A stretch of DNA of 64,000 bases from Burkholderiales bacterium (GCA_021287185.1 JAJTAZ010000017.1:27701-91700), one strand, 5' to 3'; positions 7,688 to 18,081 are shown, counted from the first letter of the stretch. Numbers and translations are program-made. The notes: generated by a model from the sequence alone, not told the origin.

Positions 7688-8908
7688 TCAAATTGCACCA
7701 CCCAAATTGAGTATGGGCAGATACAAAGCAACGACCATCGTTGCAATGAGCAGCCCAATAACCACAACCAGCACGGGCTCAATCAACGAAGACAAACGCT
7801 TGACCCCTTGCTCTAAGATAAACTCATTGTGTGCCGCATCTTGCGTCAACATGGTCGATAAAGTGCCCGACTCCTCGCCGATTTGTACCCGTTGAATCAA
7901 ACTCGGCTCAAACACGGGATATTGCGTCATGGCCAAAGACATGCTGTGTCCATTGAGTACGTCCTGTGTCACTGAACGAATGGCGCGACGCATGGCTGGG
8001 CTGGATACTGTCTGTGACGAAATGTCCAAGGCTCGATGCAGCGGTATGCCCGCTTGGTACAACAAGCCCAAAGTTCGGGCAAATTGCGCATGCCAACCAA
8101 CGACCAACAAGCGACCAATCACTGGGATTTTCATACGCCACGCATCAAAATGCGTGCGCAAGAATTGTCCACCCCATTGACGGGCTACCACATACAGGAA
8201 CGACAAAAAAACGGCTATACCCAACCCGTGTTCGCGAATGCTTCGCGAGCCGTTGAGCAACATCTGTGTCAACCATGGCAACGGTTTGCCATTGCTGCGG
8301 TAAATGCCTTCAAATACAGGAACCACAAAAGTCAACACGCCCAACCACACCAAAATTGCGACCCCCAGTACAAACGCGGGATACCACAGCGCGGTTTTGA
8401 CCTGCGAAACGATTTTTTGACGTTGTTCACGCACATACACAATGTTATTGAGCACCTCTGAAAGTGTTCCTGACTCTTCACCACTGGCAATCAAATTACA
8501 CGTAAGGGTGTCAAATATTTTGGGATGATGGCGCAGGGCGGTGTGTAAATGTTCACCTCGCTCAACGTCCAAGCGGATGGTTTGAATCACATTGCGAAAA
8601 TAAGGTTTGGTTTGACTGTGCAACTGAACATCTAAAATGCGCAGCAAAGGTACGCCTGAATCATACAACGCAGACAATTCCTGTAAAAATTGCGTCACCT
8701 GCGCATCGGATATGGGGCGTATAAAAGGCTCTCGACTGACGCGAATGTGCATGGCCACAATCCCGCGTTGTGAGAGTTGTTCACGCACCACCATTTTATC
8801 CGCGCCATACAAAACACCACTCATCGCTTGCCCTGCACGATTTTGCCCGCGCCAAGTATAGCGTTTCAACACAGAGGTCTGCGCCGAGGCGTCCAAGGTC
8901 TGATTCAT
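7688..8908 (-). CDS. pilC: Type IV pilus inner-membrane platform protein PilC
   Basis: A 406-residue protein with two type II secretion F domains (about residues 75-198 and 280-400) and transmembrane segments around 175-200, 225-245 and 378-400. Conserved ALYDSGVPLLRIL and YQAGIPLHRAL mark the two repeats, and each has an EESGTLS motif. It forms the platform above which the PilB ATPase drives pilus assembly. It lies between pilB and pilD on the same strand. Confidence 0.94.
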   Translation of the reverse strand: MNQTLDASAQTSVLKRYTWRGQNRAGQAMSGVLYGADKMVVREQLSQRGIVAMHIRVSREPFIRPISDAQVTQFLQELSALYDSGVPLLRILDVQLHSQTKPYFRNVIQTIRLDVERGEHLHTALRHHPKIFDTLTCNLIASGEESGTLSEVLNNIVYVREQRQKIVSQVKTALWYPAFVLGVAILVWLGVLTFVVPVFEGIYRSNGKPLPWLTQMLLNGSRSIREHGLGIAVFLSFLYVVARQWGGQFLRTHFDAWRMKIPVIGRLLVVGWHAQFARTLGLLYQAGIPLHRALDISSQTVSSPAMRRAIRSVTQDVLNGHSMSLAMTQYPVFEPSLIQRVQIGEESGTLSTMLTQDAAHNEFILEQGVKRLSSLIEPVLVVVIGLLIATMVVALYLPILNLGGAI

Positions 8909-8928
8909 AAGTTCAATTTTATTTCAGT

Positions 8929-10764
8929 CTATAAGGTGACAGACATCACTTCTTCCAAAGCACTCGTGCCCGCCATCACTTTCAATAAACCTGCTTGGCG
9001 CAGATTTAAATGACCTTCTTGCTCTGCTTGCACGCTTAGGGTCTGAGCAGAAGCATTTTGTGCAATTAAAGACTGCATGGCACTTGAAACAGGCACCACT
9101 TGAAACACGCCTGTACGTCCCCAATAGCCCGTTCCATGACAATGAGGGCACCCTTTTGGTGCGTAGGCTTGCCAATCGGTTTGTGCCGCTTGCGCAACCG
9201 TCATCCCCGCACTTTGCAATAAAACCTCATCCAATCGAACCGCTTGTTTACAAGTACACAGTTTACGCACCAAACGCTGCGCAATGATTAAACTCACGGA
9301 TGCGGCCACATTGTACGCGCTCACACCCATTTGCGACAGACGCGTCAACGCCATGGTGGCATCATTGGTGTGTAAAGTTGAAAACACCAAATGCCCTGTT
9401 TGCGCGGCTTTAACTGCAATGTCAGCGGTTTCTAAATCCCGAATCTCACCCACCATCAAAATATCTGGGTCTTGACGTAAAAACGCGCGTAAAGCAGTCG
9501 AAAAATGGATGCCTGCTTTTTCGTTGATGTTGACTTGATTGACGCCGTGCATAAAAATTTCGACAGGGTCTTCAACCGTTGAAATGTTCACACCTTCCTT
9601 GTTGAGGATATTGAGACAGGCATACAAAGACACCGTTTTACCACTGCCTGTAGGCCCCGTCATCAGAATCATTCCATGCGGATTGTTCAATGCATTTTGT
9701 ACAATGCGCAACTGCTCAGGCTCATACCCCAAACCATCCAAATCCAGAACTGTATTTTGTGCGTTTAAAAACCGCACCACAATTTTTTCACCAAATACAG
9801 TCGGCAAGGTACTGACTCGACAGTCAACGGTTTGATTGGCATTGATGTTCAACTTAATGCGACCGTCTTGGGGAATGCGTTTTTCTGCAATGTCCAATTG
9901 CGCCATGATTTTTAAACGTACCACCAATTGCTCTTTCATGGAGAGTTCAGGGCTGGCCACTTCATGCAGCACGCCATCAATGCGCGCGCGAATGCGGTAT
10001 TGATTGGCAAATGGTTCAAAATGCACATCCGAAGCATGCTCATTGACCATACGCACCAATAAATCGTGAATATACCGCACCACGGGCGCGTCCTTGACAT
10101 CAAAGCTTGAGGTCATAGCAGCTTCAATCGGTGGTCTGCGAGATTCTGCATCCAACGAGGCGATTTCCTTGCTGTCCGTGCCAATTAAGTGACTAAAATT
10201 GGATTTGCCGTGTCGAATCGATTGGATCCGCAAATACTCCGATGGTGACAACAATCGCCACTCACATGGTTCATGAAAAATAAACGCCAAACGCTGCAAA
10301 GCCTGCACGTCTGACGCATCCAACACACCCAGTTTGGTGAGACCTGAACCCAAATCACCCAGCGCCACCACACACTGTGGCGCTTCACGCAGAGCTTTCG
10401 GCAACGCTTTGGCTGGGTACCCTTGCAATAAAGCACGCTCGTAGGCAACCCATTCATCGGCTGGCACGCACGGGATGTGCCATGCTTGGCTCAAATATTG
10501 GACAACCGACGCTTCGTATTCAGAGGAATCTCCCAATAAAACCGTCAGCCATTTTGCCAAACTGTGTTCTGCTGAATGATGTGCCGACGGTGCATGGGCA
10601 TTGGCACGCACAATATCGTCCACACTGGCACACTTACCTTTCAGTAAGGTGCTCGCAACCCCTCGCGCGTAGTCTGGCGTGTTTTTTAAAACCTTTGTAT
10701 TGGCCATGCTCATTCCAATCACCATTGATAATGAATTTGTTTGCTGATGCCCTCGCTTATTCAC
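8929..10764 (-). CDS. pilB: Type IV pilus assembly ATPase PilB
   Basis: The protein is up to 611 residues. The first start is a GTG with GAGG only a few bases upstream; ATGs 13-19 codons further in are credible alternatives. It has an N-terminal MshEN/GSPII_E-type domain and then a secretion ATPase domain with Walker A GPTGSGKT, Asp box VEDPVE, Walker B LMVGEIRD and His box TGHLVFSTLHTND. A C-terminal zinc site is formed by CTC plus CPHC. It powers pilin polymerisation on the cytoplasmic face. pilM-Q and the pilins are not in this window, as is usual. Confidence 0.94.
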   Translation of the reverse strand: MNKRGHQQTNSLSMVIGMSMANTKVLKNTPDYARGVASTLLKGKCASVDDIVRANAHAPSAHHSAEHSLAKWLTVLLGDSSEYEASVVQYLSQAWHIPCVPADEWVAYERALLQGYPAKALPKALREAPQCVVALGDLGSGLTKLGVLDASDVQALQRLAFIFHEPCEWRLLSPSEYLRIQSIRHGKSNFSHLIGTDSKEIASLDAESRRPPIEAAMTSSFDVKDAPVVRYIHDLLVRMVNEHASDVHFEPFANQYRIRARIDGVLHEVASPELSMKEQLVVRLKIMAQLDIAEKRIPQDGRIKLNINANQTVDCRVSTLPTVFGEKIVVRFLNAQNTVLDLDGLGYEPEQLRIVQNALNNPHGMILMTGPTGSGKTVSLYACLNILNKEGVNISTVEDPVEIFMHGVNQVNINEKAGIHFSTALRAFLRQDPDILMVGEIRDLETADIAVKAAQTGHLVFSTLHTNDATMALTRLSQMGVSAYNVAASVSLIIAQRLVRKLCTCKQAVRLDEVLLQSAGMTVAQAAQTDWQAYAPKGCPHCHGTGYWGRTGVFQVVPVSSAMQSLIAQNASAQTLSVQAEQEGHLNLRQAGLLKVMAGTSALEEVMSVTL

Positions 10765-10780
10765 ATCCTCGGCTGGTGAA

Positions 10781-12049
10781 TTAATGGGTTGATTTCACCT
10801 TCATCAATCGCGCCGAGCGCACACCTTGCTCATCGACGTGCACCACCTCAACGATACACCCCTCGAAACGCAAACTCACCTGCGCATCGGGAATGTCTTG
10901 CAATTCCTCTAAAATCAAGCCATTCAAAGTTTTGGGCCCATCCAAAGGCAACTTGAGTTTCAAACGGCGATTCAGTTGACGCAATGGCGTGCTCGCATCA
11001 ACCACCACCGAGCCATCTTTTCCCCATGAGGTGCGGGCATTGCTGTTCGGTGCGGCCGAAGTAAACTCACCCACCATCTCTTCGACCACATCTTCCATGG
11101 TCAAAATCCCCAGAACTTCGCTGTATTCGTCGACCACCACACCCAAGCGTTGTTGATCTTCTTGGAAATTTTGCAATTGCTCAAAAATCCCTGTTTCAGA
11201 GGGAATGAAATACGGTTTGGTCAAACTGTTTTTAATCTCTTCGATGGTCAAACTACCATCCTCTAAATGATGCAAGGCTTTGCGAATGTGGAATATACCC
11301 AAAATATTGTTCAACTCACCATCATAGACAGGCAATTTATTGTGATAACACGTCACCAATTGATGGCGAATCGTATCAATATCGTCGTTGATGTCCAAAG
11401 CCTCAATTTTCGAGCGTGGGGTCATCAAATCATTGACTTCCACTTCTTCTAAATCAAACAAGTTGACCAAAATACTCTTGTGCTTTTTTGGCATCAAAGG
11501 CGTTTGCTCCAACACCAAAGCACGCACTTCCTCATTACTCAAATGTTCTTCATCAGGATTGGGATTGATGCGCATGAGTTTGAGCAAACCATTGGTGAAC
11601 ATATTGGTAAACCAAACTGCGGGGTAGAGCAAAGTCAGCAAGGGTTTGAGAATAAAACTGGCAGGTAAAGCAATTTTTTCGGGATACGCCGCACCTATGA
11701 CTTTGGGTGTGAGTTCAGAAAACACAATAATGGCAAACGAAATCAATGCTGCCGCGATGGATAAGGCATACTGATTCTGTCCCCAATAATGCGCCGCAAT
11801 CGCCCCTGAAAACATCGCAGAGATGGTATTCACCACATTGTTACCAATCAAAATCACGCCGAGCAAACGCTCGGTTTGATCGAGCAATGCCTGTGTGCGC
11901 TTGGCTGCACGGTTGCCCTGTTTGGCAAGATGCCGCAGACGGAACCGATTGATGGCCATCATTGAAGTTTCCGCAATCGAGAAAAAGCCCGCAACGGCCA
12001 ACAACGCCACCAAAATCAAAATCTGCGCCCAAAGGGGAAGACTGTCCAC
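10781..12049 (-). CDS. CNNM/HlyC-CorC family membrane protein with CBS domains
   Basis: A 422-residue protein. Residues 1-190 form a DUF21 transmembrane domain with the conserved FSIAETSMMAINRFRLRHL and GNNVVNTI motifs. Two CBS repeats cover about 205-330 (start VNDLMTPRSKIEALDI), and a C-terminal CorC_HlyC domain covers about 340-420. Family members are linked to Mg2+ and Co2+ efflux or homeostasis (CorB, YfjD, MpfA), but the substrate here is inferred only from family. The stop is 16 bases before the pilB start on the same strand, so read-through into the pil genes is possible. Confidence 0.9.
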   Translation of the reverse strand: MDSLPLWAQILILVALLAVAGFFSIAETSMMAINRFRLRHLAKQGNRAAKRTQALLDQTERLLGVILIGNNVVNTISAMFSGAIAAHYWGQNQYALSIAAALISFAIIVFSELTPKVIGAAYPEKIALPASFILKPLLTLLYPAVWFTNMFTNGLLKLMRINPNPDEEHLSNEEVRALVLEQTPLMPKKHKSILVNLFDLEEVEVNDLMTPRSKIEALDINDDIDTIRHQLVTCYHNKLPVYDGELNNILGIFHIRKALHHLEDGSLTIEEIKNSLTKPYFIPSETGIFEQLQNFQEDQQRLGVVVDEYSEVLGILTMEDVVEEMVGEFTSAAPNSNARTSWGKDGSVVVDASTPLRQLNRRLKLKLPLDGPKTLNGLILEELQDIPDAQVSLRFEGCIVEVVHVDEQGVRSARLMKVKSTH

Positions 12050-12094
12050 TTAATTACCTTTATATGATTGTTTGATGAATCAACGCGCGGGGCC

Positions 12095-13117
12095 TCAGAC
12101 TTCACGCGCCAACGCGTAATCCGCCAAATCCAACAACACTTGTTTATATTCAGATTCAGGCAAAAACGCCAAAGCCTCTTTGGCGGCAGTCACCTCACGC
12201 TGCGCCAACTGCCGTGTGTATGCCAGCGCACCACCTGCAGTAATCGCGGTCAAAACCGCATTGAAATCAGGGTGCGTTTGGTCAATACCACCATTTTCAA
12301 TCGCCGCTCTGACCATGGCTTTCTCAGTGTCTGAGCCATGTTCCAAGACATAAATCAGTGGCAAAGTCGGTTTGCCCTCACGCAAATCATCACCGACATT
12401 TTTGCCCAAAACCGCTGTGTCGCCCGCATAATCGAGAATATCGTCCGCCAACTGAAACGCCGCACCGAGGTGTCTCCCATACGCCGCGCAAGCCTTTTCT
12501 TGCTCAGGTGTACAAGCACTCATCACCGCCGACAACTGCGCAGAGGCTTCAAACAAACGTGCGGTTTTATAATGAATCACCTGCATATAGCGCGCTTCAG
12601 TCACATCGGGGTCGTGCACATTCAACAATTGCAAGACCTCGCCCTCGGCAATCACATTGGTCGCATCCGCCAAAATCTCCATCACACGCATACTCTGCAC
12701 ACTGACCATCATCTGAAACGAGCGCGAATACAGAAAATCGCCGACCAAGACACTGGCGGCATTGCCAAACAAAGCGTTCGCGGTCTGCCGCCCACGGCGC
12801 AAATCCGACTCATCGACCACATCATCGTGCAACAAGGTCGAGGTGTGAATAAACTCCACCACCGCCGCTAAGGTGTACGCCGTATCGGGACAGGTTTTTT
12901 GTAAAGCGCGCGTGAGCAATAAATGAATCGCGGGGCGCAAACGCTTGCCACCCGCGTTGATGAGATATTCGGCAACCTGATTGACCAAGGGCACTTCCGA
13001 ATGCAGTGTCGTGCGCACCACGTCGTTCAACCGCGCCATATCGGGGCGAATCAGTGCAAGGATGTCTTTTTTGGTTTGAGTGACTGCTTGAGTTTGTACA
13101 ACCATTTGTGTGTCCAA
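12095..13117 (-). CDS. ispB: Octaprenyl/polyprenyl diphosphate synthase IspB
   Basis: A 340-residue protein with both Asp-rich motifs of trans-prenyl synthases: DDVVDESD at 98-105 and DDILD at 225-229. It elongates farnesyl diphosphate with isopentenyl diphosphate to the side chain of ubiquinone. The small-to-medium residues before the first motif (FIHTSTLLH) fit a long-chain enzyme. In many relatives ispB is divergent from rplU; here rplU lies 28 kb away. A TATAAT on the minus strand at 13162-13167 is a possible -10 box. Confidence 0.93.
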   Translation of the reverse strand: MDTQMVVQTQAVTQTKKDILALIRPDMARLNDVVRTTLHSEVPLVNQVAEYLINAGGKRLRPAIHLLLTRALQKTCPDTAYTLAAVVEFIHTSTLLHDDVVDESDLRRGRQTANALFGNAASVLVGDFLYSRSFQMMVSVQSMRVMEILADATNVIAEGEVLQLLNVHDPDVTEARYMQVIHYKTARLFEASAQLSAVMSACTPEQEKACAAYGRHLGAAFQLADDILDYAGDTAVLGKNVGDDLREGKPTLPLIYVLEHGSDTEKAMVRAAIENGGIDQTHPDFNAVLTAITAGGALAYTRQLAQREVTAAKEALAFLPESEYKQVLLDLADYALAREV

Positions 13118-13359
13118 TGTCTTTTAACGATTGCTAAGTGTGTGTTTTTAGCCTATGGCGCATTATACAAGACATAGAAGAAATTTTGAGGTTTTGCTGG
13201 GTTTGGCGCACATCAACTATTTCGTAGCGTGTGCTTCCCCACAATGATTTAAATAGTGAATAAAAAACATGGGCAAGCCCACGCTTCAAACCACATTTAT
13301 CGCAGAAATCTTTTTATATAAATTCTTATATAATGTGTTCCCGTAGTGCGTCAAGAACG

Positions 13360-13719
13360 TTAAATTATCCATTGATCAGAATCGCTTTGATTCAATATTG
13401 TCATACTTTCAAATTCTTTTGAATCATCAATTAAATGTAACTCAATACCATTTTCGAGATAAATGATGATTTTTGTGTTATCTGAAACTTCATACTTGAC
13501 GACCTCTGTATTCATTACTTCAAAAAAACATTGCGTAGGCCATACACCTGCTTGCCACTTCCCAATACACTGACCTTTACTAACGAGCACTACACTGGAC
13601 TCAATCAAAAAATGAATATTTCCGAAAGAGAACTGCAAGTCAAATTGTCCGACGCGAATTTGCGATGTGGATTGACCAACTATTTCTGAAAGATCCAAAT
13701 CTTTGGGAATGCCATACAT
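13360..13719 (-). CDS. Small hypothetical protein, AT-rich, immunity-protein-like
   Basis: A 119-residue protein starting MYGIPKDLDLSEIVG, predicted mostly beta, with no signal peptide or membrane segment. Its start and strand pattern recall small DUF6188-like proteins that occur as orphan immunity-type genes, but I am not certain of the assignment. It is much more AT-rich than lon next door. The 240-base gap upstream (13118-13359) holds no recognisable partner toxin. It is a likely recent acquisition. Confidence 0.6.
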   Translation of the reverse strand: MYGIPKDLDLSEIVGQSTSQIRVGQFDLQFSFGNIHFLIESSVVLVSKGQCIGKWQAGVWPTQCFFEVMNTEVVKYEVSDNTKIIIYLENGIELHLIDDSKEFESMTILNQSDSDQWII

Positions 13720-13808
13720 AGCGACCTAACTGTTTTTCTGTTTTAGACAAAGCACCAACAATCCGCAGGATGGACAAGTGTTTTTCTTGCCCTCCCCATC
13801 CAAATAAA

Positions 13809-16271
13809 TTAATGCGCCAAACCTTCAGGTTGAATTTCAACCACAGGTTTCACCACTTCAGGCACAACCACCTCAGGCTCAATCACCGCTGCCACAGGGT
13901 TTTGCAGAGCATGGGCGAGTACTTCATCTATCCATTTCACAGGGATGATTTCGATGCCGTTTTTGACATTATCAGGAATCTCTGCCAAATCTTTGACGTT
14001 TTCATGCGGTATCAACGCAACGGTGATGCCTCCGCGCAATGCTGCCAATAATTTTTCCTTCAAGCCGCCAATCGCCAGCACTTCGCCGCGCAGGGTAATT
14101 TCGCCCGTCATGGCGACATTCGACTTGACAGGATTGCCTGTCAACGCCGACACCAAAGCAGTCGTCATGGCAATGCCCGCCGATGGCCCGTCTTTGGGGG
14201 TTGCGCCTTCGGGGACGTGGATGTGGATGTCTTTTTTCTCAAACGCCGCATTGAGTATGCCCCACGCATTCGCCCGCGCGCGCACCACCGTCCGCGCGGC
14301 TTCCATGGATTCTTTCATCACATCACCGAGCGAGCCTGTGCGCGTCATCATGCCTTTACCGGGCATGACTTGCGCTTCAATGGTGAGCAACTCACCACCG
14401 ACCTCTGTCCACGCCAAGCCTGTGACTTGTCCAACTTTGTTTTCGGCCTCAGCTTTACCAAAGTCAAATCGACGCACGCCCAAGTAACTGTCCAGATTGC
14501 TGCTATCCACCTTGATTTTTTTGACCTTGGGGTTGACCAAAATCATTTTCACCGCTTTACGGCAAATTTTTGAAATATCGCGTTCAAGCGAGCGCACACC
14601 CGCCTCACGCGTGTAGTAGCGAATAATGTCACGCAGGGCTTCTTCGGTCACGGCAATTTCGCCCGTGCGCAAGCCATTGTTTTTGATTTGCTTGGGCAGT
14701 AAGTATTTGGTCGCAATCGAGAGTTTTTCATCCTCGGTATAGCCCGACAAGCGGATGGTTTCCATGCGATCAAGCAACGGGCCAGGGATGTTGAATGAGT
14801 TCGAAGTTGCCAAGAACATCACGTCTGACAAATCGTAATCAACCTCAACGTAGTGATCGCCAAAGGTGTGGTTTTGCTCAGGGTCAAGCACTTCGAGCAT
14901 CGCCGATGCGGGATCACCACGCATGTCCATGCCCATTTTGTCAATTTCATCGAGCAAAAACAATGGGTTACGCACGCCAACTTTAATCAGGCTTTGGATG
15001 ATGCGCCCTGGCAACGCGCCAATATAGGTGCGACGATGCCCCCGAATTTCTGCTTCATCGCGCACACCGCCGAGTGCCATGCGCACATATTTGCGATTAG
15101 TCGCGCGCGCAATCGATTGCCCCAGTGAGGTTTTACCCACACCAGGTGGCCCAACCAAACATAGGATTGGAGATTTGTTTTTTGCCACACGCTGCTGCAC
15201 CGCGAGATATTCAATCACGCGCTCTTTGACCTTCTCAAGTCCATAATGGTCTTCGTCCAAGATTTTTTGGGCTTTTTCCAAGTCTTTATTGACCTTGGTG
15301 GCTTTTTTCCACGGAATCGAAGCCAATGTTTCAAGGTAGTTGCGCGTCACGCCCGCTTCGGCGGACATCGGTGACATGAGTTTGAGTTTTTTCAGCTCAG
15401 CATCCGCTTTGGCTTGTGCTTCGGTGGGCATTTTCGCAGCGAGGATTTTTTTCTCCAACTCCTCCATGTCCGCACCGTCTTCGCCCTCGCCGAGTTCTTT
15501 TTGAATCGCTTTGACCTGCTCATTCAAATAGTATTCACGCTGGCTTTTGTCCATTTGACGTTTAACGCGGCCACGAATGCGTTTTTCGACTTCAAGGATG
15601 TCGATTTCGACTTCCATTTGGCGCATGACGTTTTCAAGGCGCGTCTTGACGCTGCGCAATTCGAGCATTTCTTGTTTGATTTCAAGTTTAATCGGTAAAT
15701 GCGCGATAATGGTGTCCGCCAAGTGCGAGCCGTCGTCAATGGTCGCCAAGGAATTCAAAATCTCCATCGGGATTTTTTTGTTCAACTTGATGTATTGCTC
15801 AAATTTTTGCAACACTGTGCGGCGCAGGGCTTCGACCTCAGCACTGCCACCATCAATATCGCTGATGATTTCCGCCTGCGCTTGCAAGAAATTGTCTTTA
15901 TCGACAATCTCTGAGAGCAAGGCGCGCGATTTGCCCTCGACCAGCACCTTGACCGTGCCATCGGGTAGTTTGAGCAATTGCACAATGCGCGACACGCAAC
16001 CGATGCGGTAGACATCATTGACGTTTGGGTTGTCGTTCTCAGGGAATTTTTGCGCCACCAACACGACCATTTGGTCACGCTCCATCGCCACTTCTAAAGC
16101 ACGTATGGATTTCTCACGCCCTACGAATAAAGGCACGACCATATGCGGCAAAACCACCACATCGCGCAGAGGAAGGAGCGGCAATGCCTTGATAGCAGTC
16201 GCATTGCCCTCATCACTTTGAACCACTTGCGACTCGTGCGTGTCTGTTTTTTTCTCTTCAGTCATATTCAT
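13809..16271 (-). CDS. lon: ATP-dependent protease La (Lon)
   Basis: An 820-residue protein. The N-terminal substrate-binding domain (PLLPLRDVVVLPHMVVPLFVGR, about 30-220) precedes a coiled-coil, then an AAA+ module with Walker A GPPGVGKT (K380) and Walker B LLDEID (441-444). The C-terminal protease carries the Ser-Lys dyad S697 in DGPSAG and K740 in GGLKEKLLAA. It degrades misfolded and regulatory proteins. A Val/Pro-rich tail after residue 790 makes it slightly longer than E. coli Lon. It should have its own promoter, because a terminator at 16382-16434 separates it from ypfJ; I could not identify a heat-shock promoter by eye. Confidence 0.96.
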   Translation of the reverse strand: MNMTEEKKTDTHESQVVQSDEGNATAIKALPLLPLRDVVVLPHMVVPLFVGREKSIRALEVAMERDQMVVLVAQKFPENDNPNVNDVYRIGCVSRIVQLLKLPDGTVKVLVEGKSRALLSEIVDKDNFLQAQAEIISDIDGGSAEVEALRRTVLQKFEQYIKLNKKIPMEILNSLATIDDGSHLADTIIAHLPIKLEIKQEMLELRSVKTRLENVMRQMEVEIDILEVEKRIRGRVKRQMDKSQREYYLNEQVKAIQKELGEGEDGADMEELEKKILAAKMPTEAQAKADAELKKLKLMSPMSAEAGVTRNYLETLASIPWKKATKVNKDLEKAQKILDEDHYGLEKVKERVIEYLAVQQRVAKNKSPILCLVGPPGVGKTSLGQSIARATNRKYVRMALGGVRDEAEIRGHRRTYIGALPGRIIQSLIKVGVRNPLFLLDEIDKMGMDMRGDPASAMLEVLDPEQNHTFGDHYVEVDYDLSDVMFLATSNSFNIPGPLLDRMETIRLSGYTEDEKLSIATKYLLPKQIKNNGLRTGEIAVTEEALRDIIRYYTREAGVRSLERDISKICRKAVKMILVNPKVKKIKVDSSNLDSYLGVRRFDFGKAEAENKVGQVTGLAWTEVGGELLTIEAQVMPGKGMMTRTGSLGDVMKESMEAARTVVRARANAWGILNAAFEKKDIHIHVPEGATPKDGPSAGIAMTTALVSALTGNPVKSNVAMTGEITLRGEVLAIGGLKEKLLAALRGGITVALIPHENVKDLAEIPDNVKNGIEIIPVKWIDEVLAHALQNPVAAVIEPEVVVPEVVKPVVEIQPEGLAH

Positions 16272-16381
16272 TCCTATCCCATGTGCGAACTTTGCTTACA
16301 GTTGCGCCATTTTTTAAAGTTGTGTCAGCATCATACAACGATTATGCCTTTTACGTGGTCAGCAGGTTTTGAGGTTCGCCA

Positions 16382-16434
16382 CAAAAAATTTGCCCTTTGA
16401 CTCATGCTGTGTCTGACATGAGGACAAAGGGCAA
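16382..16434 (-). terminator. Rho-independent terminator of ypfJ
   Basis: An imperfect hairpin with arms TTGCCCTTTG plus CTCATG (16390-16406) and CATGAG plus CAAAGGGCAA (16417-16434). On the minus strand it is followed by a run of six T (complement of the A-run at 16383-16388). It lies just after the ypfJ stop at 16456. Confidence 0.8.
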
Positions 16435-16455
16435 CAATTCAAGATGCACGTGGGT

Positions 16456-17316
16456 TTAATTCTGAGCAAAGGTATTACAACCCTTCGGGTCACCCGATTG
16501 CAAGCCTTGTTTGAACCACTGCATCCGCTGCGCCGATGAGCCATGGGTAAAACTATCTGGCACGGCATAGCCCTGTGCTTGTTTTTGCAGGTAGTCATCA
16601 CCAATTTGATGCGCTGCATTTAAGCCTTCTTCAATGTCACCCTGCTCCAAAATTTGATTGTTTGCATTCGCACGCGCTGCCCAAACGCCCGCATAGCAGT
16701 CTGCCTGCAACTCCATACGCACCGACAATGCGTTATTTTGCGCTTCGGACAAACGTGAGCGCATATTGCTGACTTTTTGCTCCACACCCGTTAAATACTG
16801 GATGTGATGCCCCACTTCATGTGCAATCACGTACGCTTGCGCAAAATCACCGCCAGCGCCCATTTGCTGCAATTCATTAAAGAACGACAAATCCAAATAC
16901 ACTTTTTGATCACCAGGACAATAAAAAGGGCCTGCCGCTGCTTGACCTACGCCACAAGCCGTTTGCGTTTGACCGCTGTACAATACCATGATTGGCGCAC
17001 GATATTGACCACCGAAAGTCTGACTCCAAACGTCTTTGGTGCTTTGAAAAATTTTAGAAGCAAATACCGCTTGCTCATCAGAGGTACGCAAGCCTTTGGT
17101 TCCTGTACTGGAAGCCGCCCCACCACCCGTCATGCTGTTGACCGCACTGACGGTTGAGAGCGTGGTGGATGGATTGATGCCAAATACAAAATACGCCACT
17201 GCGGCCAGTATCATGCCGCCAATGCCGATTCGCCCAGCCCCGCCGCCCATGATGCCACCCGATGACCCACGACGGTCTTCAACATCATTGCTTTGTTGTA
17301 AAGGATCTAAACGCAT
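16456..17316 (-). CDS. ypfJ: Neutral zinc metallopeptidase, YpfJ family
   Basis: A 286-residue protein. The zinc motif HEVGHHIQ and the downstream ELQADCYAGVWA (third ligand region) identify the putative neutral zinc metallopeptidase family. A Gly-rich, hydrophobic segment at about residues 20-46 (GGAGRIGIGGMILAAVAYFVFG) is probably a single membrane anchor, leaving the peptidase domain outside the cytoplasm. Substrates are not known. Monocistronic by appearance, with a good terminator downstream. Confidence 0.9.
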   Translation of the reverse strand: MRLDPLQQSNDVEDRRGSSGGIMGGGAGRIGIGGMILAAVAYFVFGINPSTTLSTVSAVNSMTGGGAASSTGTKGLRTSDEQAVFASKIFQSTKDVWSQTFGGQYRAPIMVLYSGQTQTACGVGQAAAGPFYCPGDQKVYLDLSFFNELQQMGAGGDFAQAYVIAHEVGHHIQYLTGVEQKVSNMRSRLSEAQNNALSVRMELQADCYAGVWAARANANNQILEQGDIEEGLNAAHQIGDDYLQKQAQGYAVPDSFTHGSSAQRMQWFKQGLQSGDPKGCNTFAQN

Positions 17317-17340
17317 GTTACCCCCAAAAATATCTCAAAT

Positions 17341-18081
17341 TCACCCAACCAATGCGCGCTGACGAACGGTTTCAAACAAACACACGCCCGAGGCCACCGA
17401 TACATTCAAACTACTGACTGAGCCCGCCATTGGAATATTGACCAATTCATCGCAATGCTCGCGCGTCAATCGCCGCATCCCTTCACCCTCCGCACCCATC
17501 ACCCACGCGATGGAGCCGGCAACCTGAGATTGATACAGGCTTTTCTCTGCTTGATCATCGGTACCAACCACCCAAATATCGTATTCCTTAATTTCACGCA
17601 AAGTGCGCGCCAAATTGGTCACCATAATATACGGCACATGCTCAGCTGCGCCTGAAGCAACTTTTGCCACGGTGGCATTGATGCCAACCGCTTTATCTTT
17701 AGGCGCAATCACGGCGTGTACACCCGCCGCGTCCGCCACGCGCAAGCACGCACCTAAATTATGCGGATCGGTCACGCCATCAAGCACCAATAAAAACGGC
17801 GGCTCAGATAGATTTTCCAGCACATCATCTAAACTATGCGCCAATGGCAAATCATCCACCAATGCGGCGATGCCCTGATGACGCGTGTGTCCTACCAAAC
17901 CATCTAAACGCGTGCGCGCCACCAAGCGCGGTTCAATGCGGGCTTGCGCCAGCAAGCCAATAAAATTTTGCATGCGCTTGTCTGCGCGTTCATGCTCAAC
18001 ATACACCTCTTGCACACTGCGTGGTGCAACGCGCACACGCGCCTGCACCGCATGAAATCCAAACAATAGTTTTTGTGCCAT
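17341..18081 (-). CDS. rlmB: 23S rRNA (guanosine-2251-2'-O)-methyltransferase RlmB
   Basis: A 246-residue SPOUT methyltransferase. The ATG at 18081 ([13 protein letters not shown]) is preferred over an in-frame TTG four codons upstream. The N-terminal L30e-like substrate domain covers about 1-75. The SpoU domain shows [37 protein letters not shown] and the knot-forming C-terminus. It methylates G2251 in the peptidyl-transferase P loop. A 24-base gap separates it from ypfJ. Confidence 0.92.
   Translation of the reverse strand: MAQKLLFGFHAVQARVRVAPRSVQEVYVEHERADKRMQNFIGLLAQARIEPRLVARTRLDGLVGHTRHQGIAALVDDLPLAHSLDDVLENLSEPPFLLVLDGVTDPHNLGACLRVADAAGVHAVIAPKDKAVGINATVAKVASGAAEHVPYIMVTNLARTLREIKEYDIWVVGTDDQAEKSLYQSQVAGSIAWVMGAEGEGMRRLTREHCDELVNIPMAGSVSSLNVSVASGVCLFETVRQRALVG

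Noticed and set aside
12338..12871. Plus-strand open frame of 177 codons opposite ispB
   Set aside because: His/Gln/Arg-rich shadow of ispB with no homology signal or start context.
16272..16381. Heat-shock (sigma-32) promoter for lon
   Set aside because: No pair resembling CTTGAA and CCCCAT with correct spacing was visible on the minus strand.
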